Assembly (NCBI GenBank): GCA_023460055.1
Contig: JAEWRJ010000062.1
Span: forward strand, 1-59,219
From: Bacillota bacterium
Lineage (GTDB): Bacteria; Bacillota; Clostridia; Christensenellales; Aristaeellaceae
DNA: 59,219 bases
Direction of reading: 5' to 3'
The notes beneath the pieces are model-generated. The model was not told the DNA's origin. It worked only from the letters and a program-made list of their open reading frames with translations, and did no database searches. The position numbers and the translations under genes are program-made. Below are positions 42,390 through 50,679 of the stretch, piece after piece; position 1 is the first letter of the stretch; each line of letters opens with the position of its first letter.

Positions 42390-43838
42390 ATGAAGAAACT
42401 CGTTGCCCTGTCCCTGCTTCTGGTGATGGCGCTGTCGCTGGCATCCGTCCAAGCGGAAGCCCCGGCGTCCATCGGTACTCCGGAGAACCCCGTTGTCGTC
42501 CGCTACCTGTGCAAAGATGTGGACCCCGCTGACCCCGACATACAGACCTATGCCCAGCTCATCGCGGACAAGATGGCGGCCCTTGGCCAGTACATCAAGC
42601 TGGAAGTGCTGGAAGCGCCTGCCGGCACCTATGCCGACGCCGTGCCGCTGGCCCTGTCCACCGGGGAACTGGAAGCCGATCTGGTCTACTTCCAGGGCGG
42701 AGACCAGACCTGCGCCAACCTTGGCCTGCTGGAGGACCTGACCGACTATATCGCGGGCTCCGCCTACATCAAAGGCTCGATGGAAGAGTACAATACCCAG
42801 CGCCTTAATAACTACCCCTACCTGCTGTGGCTCTCTCCCGCGACCCAGTACATCCCGATCATGCGCGCGGATCATCTGGAAGCCATCGGCATGAAGGAGA
42901 CCCTGCAGGCAGATCCCTCTGTTGACAACTACTACAAAGCCCTCAAGGCGCTGGTTGACGGCGGCTATGTGAAGTACGGCTTCTCCGGTGACGGCAGCCT
43001 GACCCGCGCCAACCACATGTTCAACCATGCCTTCGGCGTGACCTCCACCATCATGAAGGACGCGGACGGCAAGTATGTCTATTACATCGCGACCCCGGCC
43101 CAGAAGGCGCTGGTTGAGTTCTATGCCAAGTGCTACGCCGACGGCCTGATCGACCCCGATTACCTGACCAGCAAGTGGTCTGACGTTCAGAAGAAGTTCT
43201 ACGCGGGCGAGCTGGCTCTCTTCAGCGCCACGCAGGGCGCGGTGGTCGACAGCTACTGCAAGAAGATCGTCGACAACCAGGGCGAAGCGGCACAGGGTGT
43301 CGTGCTGCCTCCGGCCGGCGGCAAGAGCTACATCTCCGTGTCTGTTGCGAAGGAAACCCGCGGCTATGCCATCAACGCGGATTCCGACCAGCAGGTGAAG
43401 GACGCGGCCTTCGCGATCCTCGACTTTATGGCGTCCCCCGACGGCCGCGTGCTTGACAAGCTGGGCCTGGAAGGCGTTCACTACACCATGAACAACGGCA
43501 TGGCCCAGCAGACGGATCGCGCCAGCGAGTGGTGGTCCAAGATCTGGGAAACCTACACCAACCTGGATGAGAACTTTGTGGATAAGTCAAAGCTCATGCT
43601 GCCGCAGGCCTGGAAGTCCCTGGAGATGGCACGTACCTACTACACCCAGGATGTCGATCTCGTGCTGCCCGAAGAAATGCTGCCCTATTATGATGATGTG
43701 TTCGCCAAGTACAATGAGATGTCAACGGCCATCATCCTGGGACAGCGCCCCATTGAAGACTATGACAGCTTCATCGCCGAGTACTATGCCGGCAGCGGTG
43801 CTCGCCTGGCGGAATACTTTGCCACTGTCCTGAACTGA
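42390..43838 (+). CDS. Extracellular solute-binding protein of the DUF1446 operon
   Basis: 482 residues behind AAGGAGG. Signal peptide 'MKKLVALSLLLVMALSLASVQAEA' with AxA cleavage and no lipobox. The mature protein follows the LplA/DUF3502-like group of large binding proteins ('LEVLEAPAGTYADAVPLALSTGELEADLVYFQGGDQTCANLGLLEDLTDYI'). It is the only gene in the operon that shows the substrate must be extracellular. Followed by a strong hairpin before the ADP-ribosylglycohydrolase genes. Confidence 0.92.
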   Translation: MKKLVALSLLLVMALSLASVQAEAPASIGTPENPVVVRYLCKDVDPADPDIQTYAQLIADKMAALGQYIKLEVLEAPAGTYADAVPLALSTGELEADLVYFQGGDQTCANLGLLEDLTDYIAGSAYIKGSMEEYNTQRLNNYPYLLWLSPATQYIPIMRADHLEAIGMKETLQADPSVDNYYKALKALVDGGYVKYGFSGDGSLTRANHMFNHAFGVTSTIMKDADGKYVYYIATPAQKALVEFYAKCYADGLIDPDYLTSKWSDVQKKFYAGELALFSATQGAVVDSYCKKIVDNQGEAAQGVVLPPAGGKSYISVSVAKETRGYAINADSDQQVKDAAFAILDFMASPDGRVLDKLGLEGVHYTMNNGMAQQTDRASEWWSKIWETYTNLDENFVDKSKLMLPQAWKSLEMARTYYTQDVDLVLPEEMLPYYDDVFAKYNEMSTAIILGQRPIEDYDSFIAEYYAGSGARLAEYFATVLN

Positions 43839-43847
43839 CCGATCGGG

Positions 43848-43890
43848 CGGAGGGGGAATGATTCGTCATCCCCCCCTCCGTCTGCGTTTT
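43848..43890 (+). terminator. Hairpin after the binding-protein gene
   Basis: Long stem CGGAGGGGG ... CCCCCCTCCG with inner ATGA/TCAT pairing, followed by TCTGCGTTTTTC. Likely attenuates transcription into the downstream enzymes or protects the binding-protein mRNA. Confidence 0.75.
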
Positions 43891-43923
43891 TCTTTATCTC
43901 TTAATAGAAAGGTTATAATAGAC

Positions 43924-46005
43924 GTGAATCAGACGCTAATGCACAAGCTATACGGCGGATTTCTGGGCATGAATGTGGGTATTCGCCTGGGCGCGCCTGT
44001 GGAACCCCGCATCTGGACGGTGGAGCGCATCAAAAGGACCTATGGCGATATCCGCGGATACATCAAGGAGTACAAGCACTTTGCCGCGGACGATGATACC
44101 AACGGCCCCGTGTTTTTCCTGCGCGCGCTGGATGATACGCAGGGCAGGGAGCCCACGCCGCAGTCTGTTGCCGAGGCCTACCTGAACTACGCCCGTGAGG
44201 GGATCGGCATGTTCTGGTGGGGAGGCTTGGGGGTCAGCACTGAGCACACGGCTTATTTGAACCTGCTGGCGGGCATCCCCGCCCCGCAGTCGGGCTCCAT
44301 CCGCCAAAATGGCAGTACGGTGGCGGAGCAGATCGGCGGACAGATATTTATTGATACCTGGGGTCTGGTCGCCGCGGGCGATCCGGCTCGCGCCGCCCGG
44401 TACGCCCGGGCCGCCGCGTCCGTCTCCCATGACGGTGAGGCGCTGCATGGCGCCGCGTTTATCGCCGCCTGCATCGCGGAAGCCTTCAATCAATCGGATA
44501 TTGAAAAGATCATGGATGCGGCGCTTGAAACCATCCCGTCTGACAGCAAGTATTATGCCGTGGTGCAGGCCGCGCGGGCCTACAGGCGAGAGCATCCTGA
44601 GGATGACTGGCAGGGCTGCAGGCAGATGCTGGAAGAGGAGTGGGGCTATGACCGCTACCCCGGAGTCTGCCATGTGATTCCCAACGCGGGCGTGTGTGCC
44701 CTGGCGCTGACCTACGGGGCGGGCGATTTCTCCCGCACGGTCGAAATCGCCACCATGTGCGGCTGGGATACAGACTGCAACGCGGGCAATGTCGGCACCA
44801 TCGTCGGTGTCCTGAACGGCATCGAGGGCATTCCCGCCCATTACCGTGACCCCATCAATGATGAGCTGGTACTGTCAAGCGTTTCGGGCTATCTCAACAT
44901 CATGGATGTGCCCACCTATATCTGGCAGCTGGCCATGTGGGTATACCGCCTGAAGGGGGAGAGCGTGCCGGAGGAGGTGCAGCGTCACATCCATCCGGGC
45001 GAGATCGATTTTGATTTTGCCCTGCCCGGCAGCACGCACGGCCTGTGTGTGTCAGACCCCTGCCTGTTCAGAAGGCGCCACGAGGAAGGAGCGCTTGAGA
45101 TCATGTGGAACCGCATGGCGCGCGGGCAGCAGGCGACGGTTTATCTGAAGACCTTCTACCGCCGGGATGATTTCAGCGATGAGCGCTATAAGCCCGTTTT
45201 CTCTCCTCTGGCCTATCCGGGGCAGCAGGCGCGCATCGATACCACGTTTGAAAAGTGGAACGGCGAAAGCATCTGCGTCACCCCCTATGTGCGCGAGGGC
45301 ATCGCGGGCAAGATGATCCTGCTGTCTTCCCGCGTGCTGCGGGAGCCCGGGGATTATGCCTTTGACTTTACGCTGCCTGATGTGGACAGCGGCGTGATCA
45401 GCGAGGTCGGCTTGCATATCGAGGGCAATTCCCCGCGTATCACCTATGACGCGGGCAGGCTGCTGATCCGGGGCTTCCGTATCTTCGGAAAGGCCGAATA
45501 CACCGTGAAGGTGGGCATCATGCCAGAGGAATTCCTGAGCATCCTGCCCTTCTCGCAAAACCACGGCGCGTGGAATGTGGAGGGCGGCCGCATCCATGTG
45601 ATGGCCCTCAACCACGCTGAGGCGATGACGGGCAATTACTTCATGCGGGATGTATCGGTGACCGGCCGCGTCTGCCCGCGCAACGGAACAAGCCATCTGG
45701 TCTCCGCGCGCGTTCAGGGGACCAGGCGCGGCTACTACGCGGGCTTTGACGGAGAGAACAAGGCGGCCATCCTCAAGCACGAGGCGGGCAGGGTGGAGCG
45801 TCTTGCAACGGTTGATTGCCCCTGGCGGTTTGACGAGGATTATGAGCTGACCTTTACCGCCCGGGGGGATGAACTGACGCTCGCGGTGGGCGGCAGGCAG
45901 CTTCTCACGGCAAAGGATGACGCGTTTGGCTGGGGAATGGCAGGCTACGCGATGTATGGCAGCGGCCGCGCGGAACTTAACGATATTACAGTGAAGGAAT
46001 TATAA
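43924..46005 (+). CDS. ADP-ribosylglycohydrolase-fold enzyme with C-terminal lectin-like beta-sandwich
   Basis: About 693 residues with a GTG start behind AGAAAGG; an upstream in-frame ATG lies within the terminator hairpin and is rejected. Residues ~1-330 are an ADP-ribosylglycohydrolase domain: metal motif Asp56-Asp57-Asp58-Thr59 ('FAADDDTNGP') and 'CGWDTDCNAGNVGTIVGVLNG'. The family cleaves N- or O-glycosidic bonds of ADP-ribose and related compounds using two Mg ions. The C-terminal region (~500-693, 'NYFMRDVSVTGRVCPRNGTSHLVSARVQGTRRGYYAGFDG') looks like a LamG/DUF1080-type sandwich, suggesting a sugar or glycoside ligand. No signal peptide. Confidence 0.85.
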   Translation: MNQTLMHKLYGGFLGMNVGIRLGAPVEPRIWTVERIKRTYGDIRGYIKEYKHFAADDDTNGPVFFLRALDDTQGREPTPQSVAEAYLNYAREGIGMFWWGGLGVSTEHTAYLNLLAGIPAPQSGSIRQNGSTVAEQIGGQIFIDTWGLVAAGDPARAARYARAAASVSHDGEALHGAAFIAACIAEAFNQSDIEKIMDAALETIPSDSKYYAVVQAARAYRREHPEDDWQGCRQMLEEEWGYDRYPGVCHVIPNAGVCALALTYGAGDFSRTVEIATMCGWDTDCNAGNVGTIVGVLNGIEGIPAHYRDPINDELVLSSVSGYLNIMDVPTYIWQLAMWVYRLKGESVPEEVQRHIHPGEIDFDFALPGSTHGLCVSDPCLFRRRHEEGALEIMWNRMARGQQATVYLKTFYRRDDFSDERYKPVFSPLAYPGQQARIDTTFEKWNGESICVTPYVREGIAGKMILLSSRVLREPGDYAFDFTLPDVDSGVISEVGLHIEGNSPRITYDAGRLLIRGFRIFGKAEYTVKVGIMPEEFLSILPFSQNHGAWNVEGGRIHVMALNHAEAMTGNYFMRDVSVTGRVCPRNGTSHLVSARVQGTRRGYYAGFDGENKAAILKHEAGRVERLATVDCPWRFDEDYELTFTARGDELTLAVGGRQLLTAKDDAFGWGMAGYAMYGSGRAELNDITVKEL

Positions 46006-46009
46006 GTAT

Positions 46010-47005
46010 ATGAAATCAAGGGGAGAGATACTGCGGGACCGGGAGAGGTTTATTGACAAGGCGCGCGGCGTGATGAGCGGCCTGGCGATCGGTGATTCCT
46101 TCGGCGACGCCTCCAGAAAGCCTGAAAACCAGCTGGCTTACGGCATTACCACCGACTTCGGCGAGGGAGCCAGCTGGAGCACGGATGACACCGAGTTCGG
46201 CCTGCTGACAGCACAGACGCTCATCGAATGCCGGGGCGAGCTGACCATGGAGAAGGTGGCGGAAGCGTGGCGCAAACATGTCGTCGTTCAGGGCGGGGAG
46301 CTTAACCGCGGCGGCAACAGCGAGATGGAGGCGGCGGCCAACCTGGTCAAGGGGCTTGAACCGCCCTTTACGGGCATTTATAATAGCTATGCCTTCAGTG
46401 ATGGGGCCGCCATGCGGGCAGCCCCCATCGGCATCGTCTTTGCGGGTGATCTGGAGGGCGCGGCAGAAGCGGCGCGGATAGACGCCTGTGTCAGCCATTC
46501 GCGCGAGGGGATCTGGGGCGCGCAGGCGGTGGCTTGCGCGGTTGCCGCCGCGATGGCCGATGCCAGCATGGATGAGATCCTGGAAGCCGCGATGTACGCG
46601 GTGCCTGAAGACAGCTGGTTTTACTATACTTTCAACCTGGCCATGGACATCGTGCGCAAGGCAAACGGAAACATCATCAATGCCTGGATGCCCCTGCATG
46701 ATAAGCTGATCACGCGCTACAAGGCAGCGGTCCCCGAGGCCGTGTCTCAAGCCTTCGGCGTGCTGGCGCTTTTACATGACGATTTCAGGAGGAGCATCAC
46801 CCTGGCCGGCAACTTCGGCCGCGACGCTGACACCATCGGCGCGATCTGCGGATCGGTCCTGGGGGCCATGTACGGCCACAGCGCCATCCCGGCCCGCTGG
46901 GCGGAAAAGACAAGATACCCCAGCGGCACCTGCCTTAATATGGCCAAAGGAATTGATCTGATGGATATTGCCGGGAAGCTGGCAGACCTGGCCCTGGCGA
47001 AATAG
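46010..47005 (+). CDS. ADP-ribosylglycohydrolase-family protein, single-domain
   Basis: 331 residues starting 4 bp after the preceding gene. Metal-binding motifs are 'WSTDDTEF' (Thr58-Asp59-Asp60-Thr61) and 'GRDADTIGAICGSVLGAMYG', both intact. 'ARGVMSGLAIGDSFGDASRKP' is the family N-terminal GxxxGDxxG pattern. Sequence differs clearly from the larger upstream paralogue, so the two probably act on different bonds or successive intermediates. Cytoplasmic. Confidence 0.9.
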   Translation: MKSRGEILRDRERFIDKARGVMSGLAIGDSFGDASRKPENQLAYGITTDFGEGASWSTDDTEFGLLTAQTLIECRGELTMEKVAEAWRKHVVVQGGELNRGGNSEMEAAANLVKGLEPPFTGIYNSYAFSDGAAMRAAPIGIVFAGDLEGAAEAARIDACVSHSREGIWGAQAVACAVAAAMADASMDEILEAAMYAVPEDSWFYYTFNLAMDIVRKANGNIINAWMPLHDKLITRYKAAVPEAVSQAFGVLALLHDDFRRSITLAGNFGRDADTIGAICGSVLGAMYGHSAIPARWAEKTRYPSGTCLNMAKGIDLMDIAGKLADLALAK

Positions 47006-47013
47006 GAGCAGAA

Positions 47014-47682
47014 ATGAGCGACACAAAGCAGGGCCGCCTGTCTGACAAGGCGGAGCAGGCCCTATTGCAGCAGATCCATTCGGGCGAACTGCCTGTCGGG
47101 GCGAAGCTGCCCAGCGAACCGATCCTGGCCAAGGAGATGGGCCTCAGCCGCGGCATCCTGCGTGAGGCCCTCAACTCCCTGCAGGCCAAGGGCTATATTT
47201 CGCGCACGCCGCGGGGCGGTTCCTACGTCATGCGCACGGCGGACAACCACATTGGGGACTCCATCACCGCCAAAGTCCGCAGCGCCCAGCTGCGCGACCT
47301 GATCGAGTTCCGGGAGGCGATGGAAGTCAAAATTGTACAGTACGCCATCGAGCGGGCTACGCAGGAAGAGATCGATTCGCTGCGCGCTCTGGTGGAACAG
47401 CCCGGCGAGCAGCATGGCAGCAAGGATTACTACTTCCATTACCGCCTGGCCGAGCTGGCCAAGAATGCCTTGTTTATCGTGTTTTTGGACATGTACTATG
47501 ATACCATCCGCCGCTATGCGCTGAACTCCTACCATAATGAGCGCAGGTCGAACGCTATGAACATGGAACACATGAAGATCGTCCAGGCGATTCAAAAGCG
47601 GGACAAGCGCGCCGCAGTCAACGCGGTCAAGGGGCACCTGGGCAAGGCGCTCCGCCGCTTGTCGGAGGATCCTGATGTCTGA
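47014..47682 (+). CDS. GntR-family transcriptional regulator, FadR (FCD) subfamily
   Basis: 222 residues behind AGGAG. N-terminal winged helix ('ALLQQIHSGELPVGAKLPSEPILAKEMGLSRGILREALNSLQAKGYISRTPRGGSYV') and an all-helical FCD ligand domain ('LRDLIEFREAMEVKIVQYAIERATQEEIDSL...HYRLAELAKNALFIVFLDMYYDTIRRYALN', with metal-site histidines plausible at 'YFHYR', 'NMEHMK' and 'GHLG'). Regulators of this type usually sense an organic acid or sugar acid from the pathway they control. It is encoded within the operon and overlaps the HAD gene by 8 bases. Confidence 0.92.
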   Translation: MSDTKQGRLSDKAEQALLQQIHSGELPVGAKLPSEPILAKEMGLSRGILREALNSLQAKGYISRTPRGGSYVMRTADNHIGDSITAKVRSAQLRDLIEFREAMEVKIVQYAIERATQEEIDSLRALVEQPGEQHGSKDYYFHYRLAELAKNALFIVFLDMYYDTIRRYALNSYHNERRSNAMNMEHMKIVQAIQKRDKRAAVNAVKGHLGKALRRLSEDPDV

Positions 47683-48523
47683 ATACGATATCAGGCTGAT
47701 CGCGACAGACCTTGACGGCACATTCCTGGGTGAAAAATCAAGGCTGATCCCGCAAAACGGATCAGCCTTTCAGCGCGCGCAAAGCTATGGAATACAGACA
47801 GCCATTGCCAGCGGGCGCCTTGCCGCGGTCGGCAGGGGCATGGCCCTGGCGCTGGGGCTTGAGAGCTGCCACATCATCGGATTGAACGGCGCGCAGATCT
47901 ATCCTGTCCCCTTCGGCGAAAATGCGCGGGAAACAGCGTTTCCGGACGCGCTTCGGGATGCCTGCTTTGATGTGATCAGCCATTATGGCTGCCTGTATAA
48001 CGTATATACAAGCCGCGCGGTCTATACCAACCAAAGGATGACGGCGGAGCGGGAAGCGCAGTTTCGGTCAAGCTTTATAAATAGCGGTGTTGAGGCACAT
48101 ATATCGTCCGATGCCTTTGAACGATCGGTACATCAGCCCTGTCTCAAGCTGCTGTTCAAGCCGGGTGGGGACGAGGCCGCCTACCAGCAGGCCAGACAGG
48201 AGATATCCGCTATCGGCGGCGTGTACCTCACGGCTTCAGGCGCCGGCGTTTCGGAGATCATGCTGGCGGGGATCAGCAAAGCCTCTGCCGTGCGCGCCTT
48301 GGCCCAAGGGCTGGGCATCCGCATGGATCAGGTGATGTGCTTTGGCGATTATGACAATGATGTGGAGATGCTGACCGCCTGCGGTGTCTCCGTCGCAATG
48401 GGGAACGCGAGCCCTGCCGCCAGGGAAGCGGCGAAGTACATCACGGCTGATCACAGGGATGCCGGTGTCGCCCTCGCGGTCAGCGCGCTGCTGGATGGCA
48501 CACTGGAGAGGTTCAGGAAATAG
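47675..48523 (+). CDS. HAD-superfamily phosphatase, Cof/IIB type
   Basis: 282 residues. Motif I 'IATDLDGTFL' with nucleophile Asp, motif III region 'KASAVRALAQGLG' and motif IV 'CFGDYDNDVEML' are present, with the type IIB cap domain between. Cof-type enzymes dephosphorylate sugar phosphates and similar molecules. Last gene of the operon, suggesting removal of phosphate from a pathway intermediate. Confidence 0.92.
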   Translation: MSEYDIRLIATDLDGTFLGEKSRLIPQNGSAFQRAQSYGIQTAIASGRLAAVGRGMALALGLESCHIIGLNGAQIYPVPFGENARETAFPDALRDACFDVISHYGCLYNVYTSRAVYTNQRMTAEREAQFRSSFINSGVEAHISSDAFERSVHQPCLKLLFKPGGDEAAYQQARQEISAIGGVYLTASGAGVSEIMLAGISKASAVRALAQGLGIRMDQVMCFGDYDNDVEMLTACGVSVAMGNASPAAREAAKYITADHRDAGVALAVSALLDGTLERFRK

Positions 48524-48534
48524 GCTGACTATAA

Positions 48535-48573
48535 CAAAACAACACCGCCGGCTCAGCCAGTGGTGTTGTTTTG
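48535..48573. terminator. Bidirectional terminator between the HAD and ahpC genes
   Basis: Perfect 12-bp stem (CAAAACAACACC and complement) with an inner GGCT/AGCC pair. T- and A-rich outer edges serve both strands of these convergent genes. Confidence 0.85.
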
Positions 48574-48583
48574 CAAGTCTGCG

Positions 48584-49147
48584 TCACAGCCTCCCTACCA
48601 GATCCGGGCCGGGTTTCAGGGTCTGCGCGCCGGGCTGCCACCTGGCGGGGCACACCTCGCCATGGTTTGCGGCGACAAACTGGCTGGCCTGCACGCGGCG
48701 CAGCAGCTCATCCGCGTTGCGCCCGACGCTGCCTGCGATCACTTCATAGGCCACGATCCTGCCCTCCGGGTTTACGACAAAGGTGCCGCGTTCCGCCATG
48801 CCTTCTGCTTCGATATAGACATCGAAATCACGGGCCAGGGCATTGGTGGGGTCGGCCAGCATGGGATACCGGATCTTCCTGATGCGTTCGGACGCGTCGT
48901 GCCAGGCCTTGTGAACAAAGTGGGTGTCGCAGGATACGGAGTAGATCTCGCAGCCGATCTCTTTGAACTGCTCATACTTATCAGACAGATCCTCCAGCTC
49001 CGTGGGGCAGACGAAGGTGAAATCCGCCGGATAGAAGAAGAATACGCTCCACTTGCCCAGCACGTCAGCCTTGCTGATCTCCCGGAATTCGCCGTTTGAG
49101 TAGGCGTGTACCTTAAAGTCGCCGATTTCTTGATTGATCAATGACAT
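48584..49147 (-). CDS. ahpC: Peroxiredoxin (alkyl hydroperoxide reductase subunit C)
   Basis: 187 residues, typical 2-Cys AhpC. Peroxidatic Cys47 in 'FYPADFTFVCPTE' and resolving Cys166 in 'HGEVCPARWQPG' are both present, with the C-terminal tail of the AhpC group. It reduces H2O2 and organic peroxides in the cytoplasm. No AhpF is adjacent, so the reductase must come from elsewhere. Starts behind AGGAGG. The upstream gap has a direct repeat TTAGCNAT but no clear PerR box. Confidence 0.95.
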   Translation of the reverse strand: MSLINQEIGDFKVHAYSNGEFREISKADVLGKWSVFFFYPADFTFVCPTELEDLSDKYEQFKEIGCEIYSVSCDTHFVHKAWHDASERIRKIRYPMLADPTNALARDFDVYIEAEGMAERGTFVVNPEGRIVAYEVIAGSVGRNADELLRRVQASQFVAANHGEVCPARWQPGAQTLKPGPDLVGRL

Positions 49148-49289
49148 ATATATGGCTGCCTCCTGTTGAGTGTCATCTTAGCTATTATGAGTTAGCAATA
49201 AATAACCAACGCGGATTGTACGCCCACGGGTGGGGCCTGTCAAGTATTGGTCATAACTGTCAAGAGCCTTATTGATGAGAGGCCTTCAT

Positions 49290-49318
49290 TTGATTTTACA
49301 GCGTGACGCCTCTATAAT
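49290..49318 (+). promoter_or_regulatory. Promoter of the YeiH-type gene
   Basis: TTGATT, 17-bp spacer, TATAAT, 35 bp upstream of the start codon. Confidence 0.75.
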
Positions 49319-49353
49319 CAGTCCCATCGGCTTATTGAAGGAAGGGACAGTGA

Positions 49354-50376
49354 ATGAAGGCAGTTTATCGAAAATACGGCGCGGGCATGATGTCAGCGCT
49401 TTTGATCGGCTCTTTTTCCATGTGGATCAGCCGGATGCTGCCGGGGGATATCCTCTCGGCAAGCGTGCTGGCGCTGGTGCTGGGGATGATACTGAACCCC
49501 GTATTGCGCAAAGTGCCGCAGGCAAAGGCGGGCATTGAGTTTGTTTCTAAGAAGGTGCTGAAAGCCGGCATCATCCTGATGGGCATCACGCTCAGCTTTT
49601 CCCAGGTGCTCCAGGTGGGCAGATACGCGCTGGTGATGATGTGCTTCACGCTGCTGACTGCCTTTGGCGGAGGATATATCCTGGGCCGGCTGTTTAAAGT
49701 AAACTGGAAGCTGTCAAGCCTGCTGTCTGCCAGCACGGCGATCTGCGGCGGTACGGCGGTGGCCACGCTGGGCCCGGCCATCGAGGCGGATGACCGCGAT
49801 ATCGCCTATGCCATCTCCGCCACCTTCCTGTTTGATATACTGACTGTGATCATTTTCCCCTGGATAGGCAGTGCGCTTGGCCTGACGGATACCGGCTACG
49901 GCCTGTGGGTGGGGACCGCGGTCAACGATACCTCCTCCGTGGTAGCGGCAGGCTATGCCTTTTCCGACATCGCGGGCAGCTTCGCCGTGATCGTCAAGCT
50001 GACACGGACCCTGTTCATCGTGCCTGTCGTGCTCGTGTTTTCCTATATCCACGCCAGGCGGGAGAGCCGCCTTGCGCAGGCTTCCGGCAAGGCAGGTAAG
50101 GTGGAGGTTTCAAAGATCTTTCCCTGGTTCATCCTGCTGTTCCTTATGATGGTAGCCTTGAAAAGTACGGGTTTCGTGCCCGAACAGGCCGTGACGGGCA
50201 TTTCATTCGTATCCAAGCTTTTCATGGTGATGGCCCTGAGCGCTATCGGCCTGAAAACCAGCGTTTCGGAGGTAAAGGGCATCGGCTGGAAGCCCATGGC
50301 GCTTGGCGTGAGCATCGATACCTCGGTGGTGTTTATGGCCCTGGCCGCCCAGGCGGTGCTGCTGAAGGTGTTCTAA
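49354..50376 (+). CDS. YeiH-family (UPF0324) putative sulfate exporter
   Basis: 340 residues behind GAAGGAAGGG, with about ten membrane segments. Family signatures: 'LSSLLSASTAICGGTAVATLGPAIEADDRDIAYAISATFLFDILTVIIFPWIGSALGLTDTGYGLWVGTAVNDTSSVVAAGYAFS' and 'LSAIGLKTSVSEVKGIGWKPM'. Annotated in related genomes as a putative sulfate or sulfonate exporter on weak evidence. Its own promoter lies upstream and a family B repeat follows its stop. Confidence 0.9.
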   Translation: MKAVYRKYGAGMMSALLIGSFSMWISRMLPGDILSASVLALVLGMILNPVLRKVPQAKAGIEFVSKKVLKAGIILMGITLSFSQVLQVGRYALVMMCFTLLTAFGGGYILGRLFKVNWKLSSLLSASTAICGGTAVATLGPAIEADDRDIAYAISATFLFDILTVIIFPWIGSALGLTDTGYGLWVGTAVNDTSSVVAAGYAFSDIAGSFAVIVKLTRTLFIVPVVLVFSYIHARRESRLAQASGKAGKVEVSKIFPWFILLFLMMVALKSTGFVPEQAVTGISFVSKLFMVMALSAIGLKTSVSEVKGIGWKPMALGVSIDTSVVFMALAAQAVLLKVF

Positions 50377-50378
50377 GT

Positions 50379-50541
50379 CACACTGATTCAAAACTTTAAC
50401 GCATCGTCGCCTTGGTCCTTTTGCCTCGGCGCTGTGTCGCCGGGAGTTTGACGCAGCGCTGCTGCGCCTGCGCTCCCGCTCCTTGCGCGGAGTCAAAATT
50501 ACTCAACGCTTTGGATGCGCAAAAGTTCCTCATCAGCATAA
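50379..50541. repeat. Family B repeat, copy 3
   Basis: Same layout as copy 2: left end CACTGATTCAAAACTTTAACG, right end CGCTTTGGATGCGCAAAAGT then CATCAGCATAA, with a central GACGCAGCGCTGCTGCGCC. It starts 3 bp after the YeiH stop codon. With the operator-like palindrome below it fills most of the 300-bp gap before the EamA gene. Confidence 0.75.
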
Positions 50542-50542
50542 T

Positions 50543-50579
50543 TTATCTGCCACATATTTCCGTGATTTGTGGCAGATAA
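50543..50579. promoter_or_regulatory. Perfect inverted repeat, probable operator upstream of the EamA transporter
   Basis: Arms TTATCTGCCACA and TGTGGCAGATAA (12 bp each) with a 13-nt spacer. A third half-site, GTGCGGCAGATAC, follows at 50588-50600. Repeated half-sites point to a dimeric regulator rather than a terminator. Confidence 0.55.
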
Positions 50580-50679
50580 CTCTTTCGTGCGGCAGATACA
50601 AACACAATCTGGCGCATTCTCCGCCCTTGTGCTACACTGCCTGCGTTTGATTTCGCTGGCGTGGCCGGGGGAAGAATGG

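Noticed and set aside
43858..43923. Upstream ATG start for the first ADP-ribosylglycohydrolase
   Set aside because: It lies in the terminator hairpin and adds a non-family N-terminus; the GTG at 43924 fits the family.
49171..49200. TTAGCNAT direct repeat upstream of ahpC considered as a PerR box
   Set aside because: It does not match the TTATAATNATTATAA consensus and is not palindromic.
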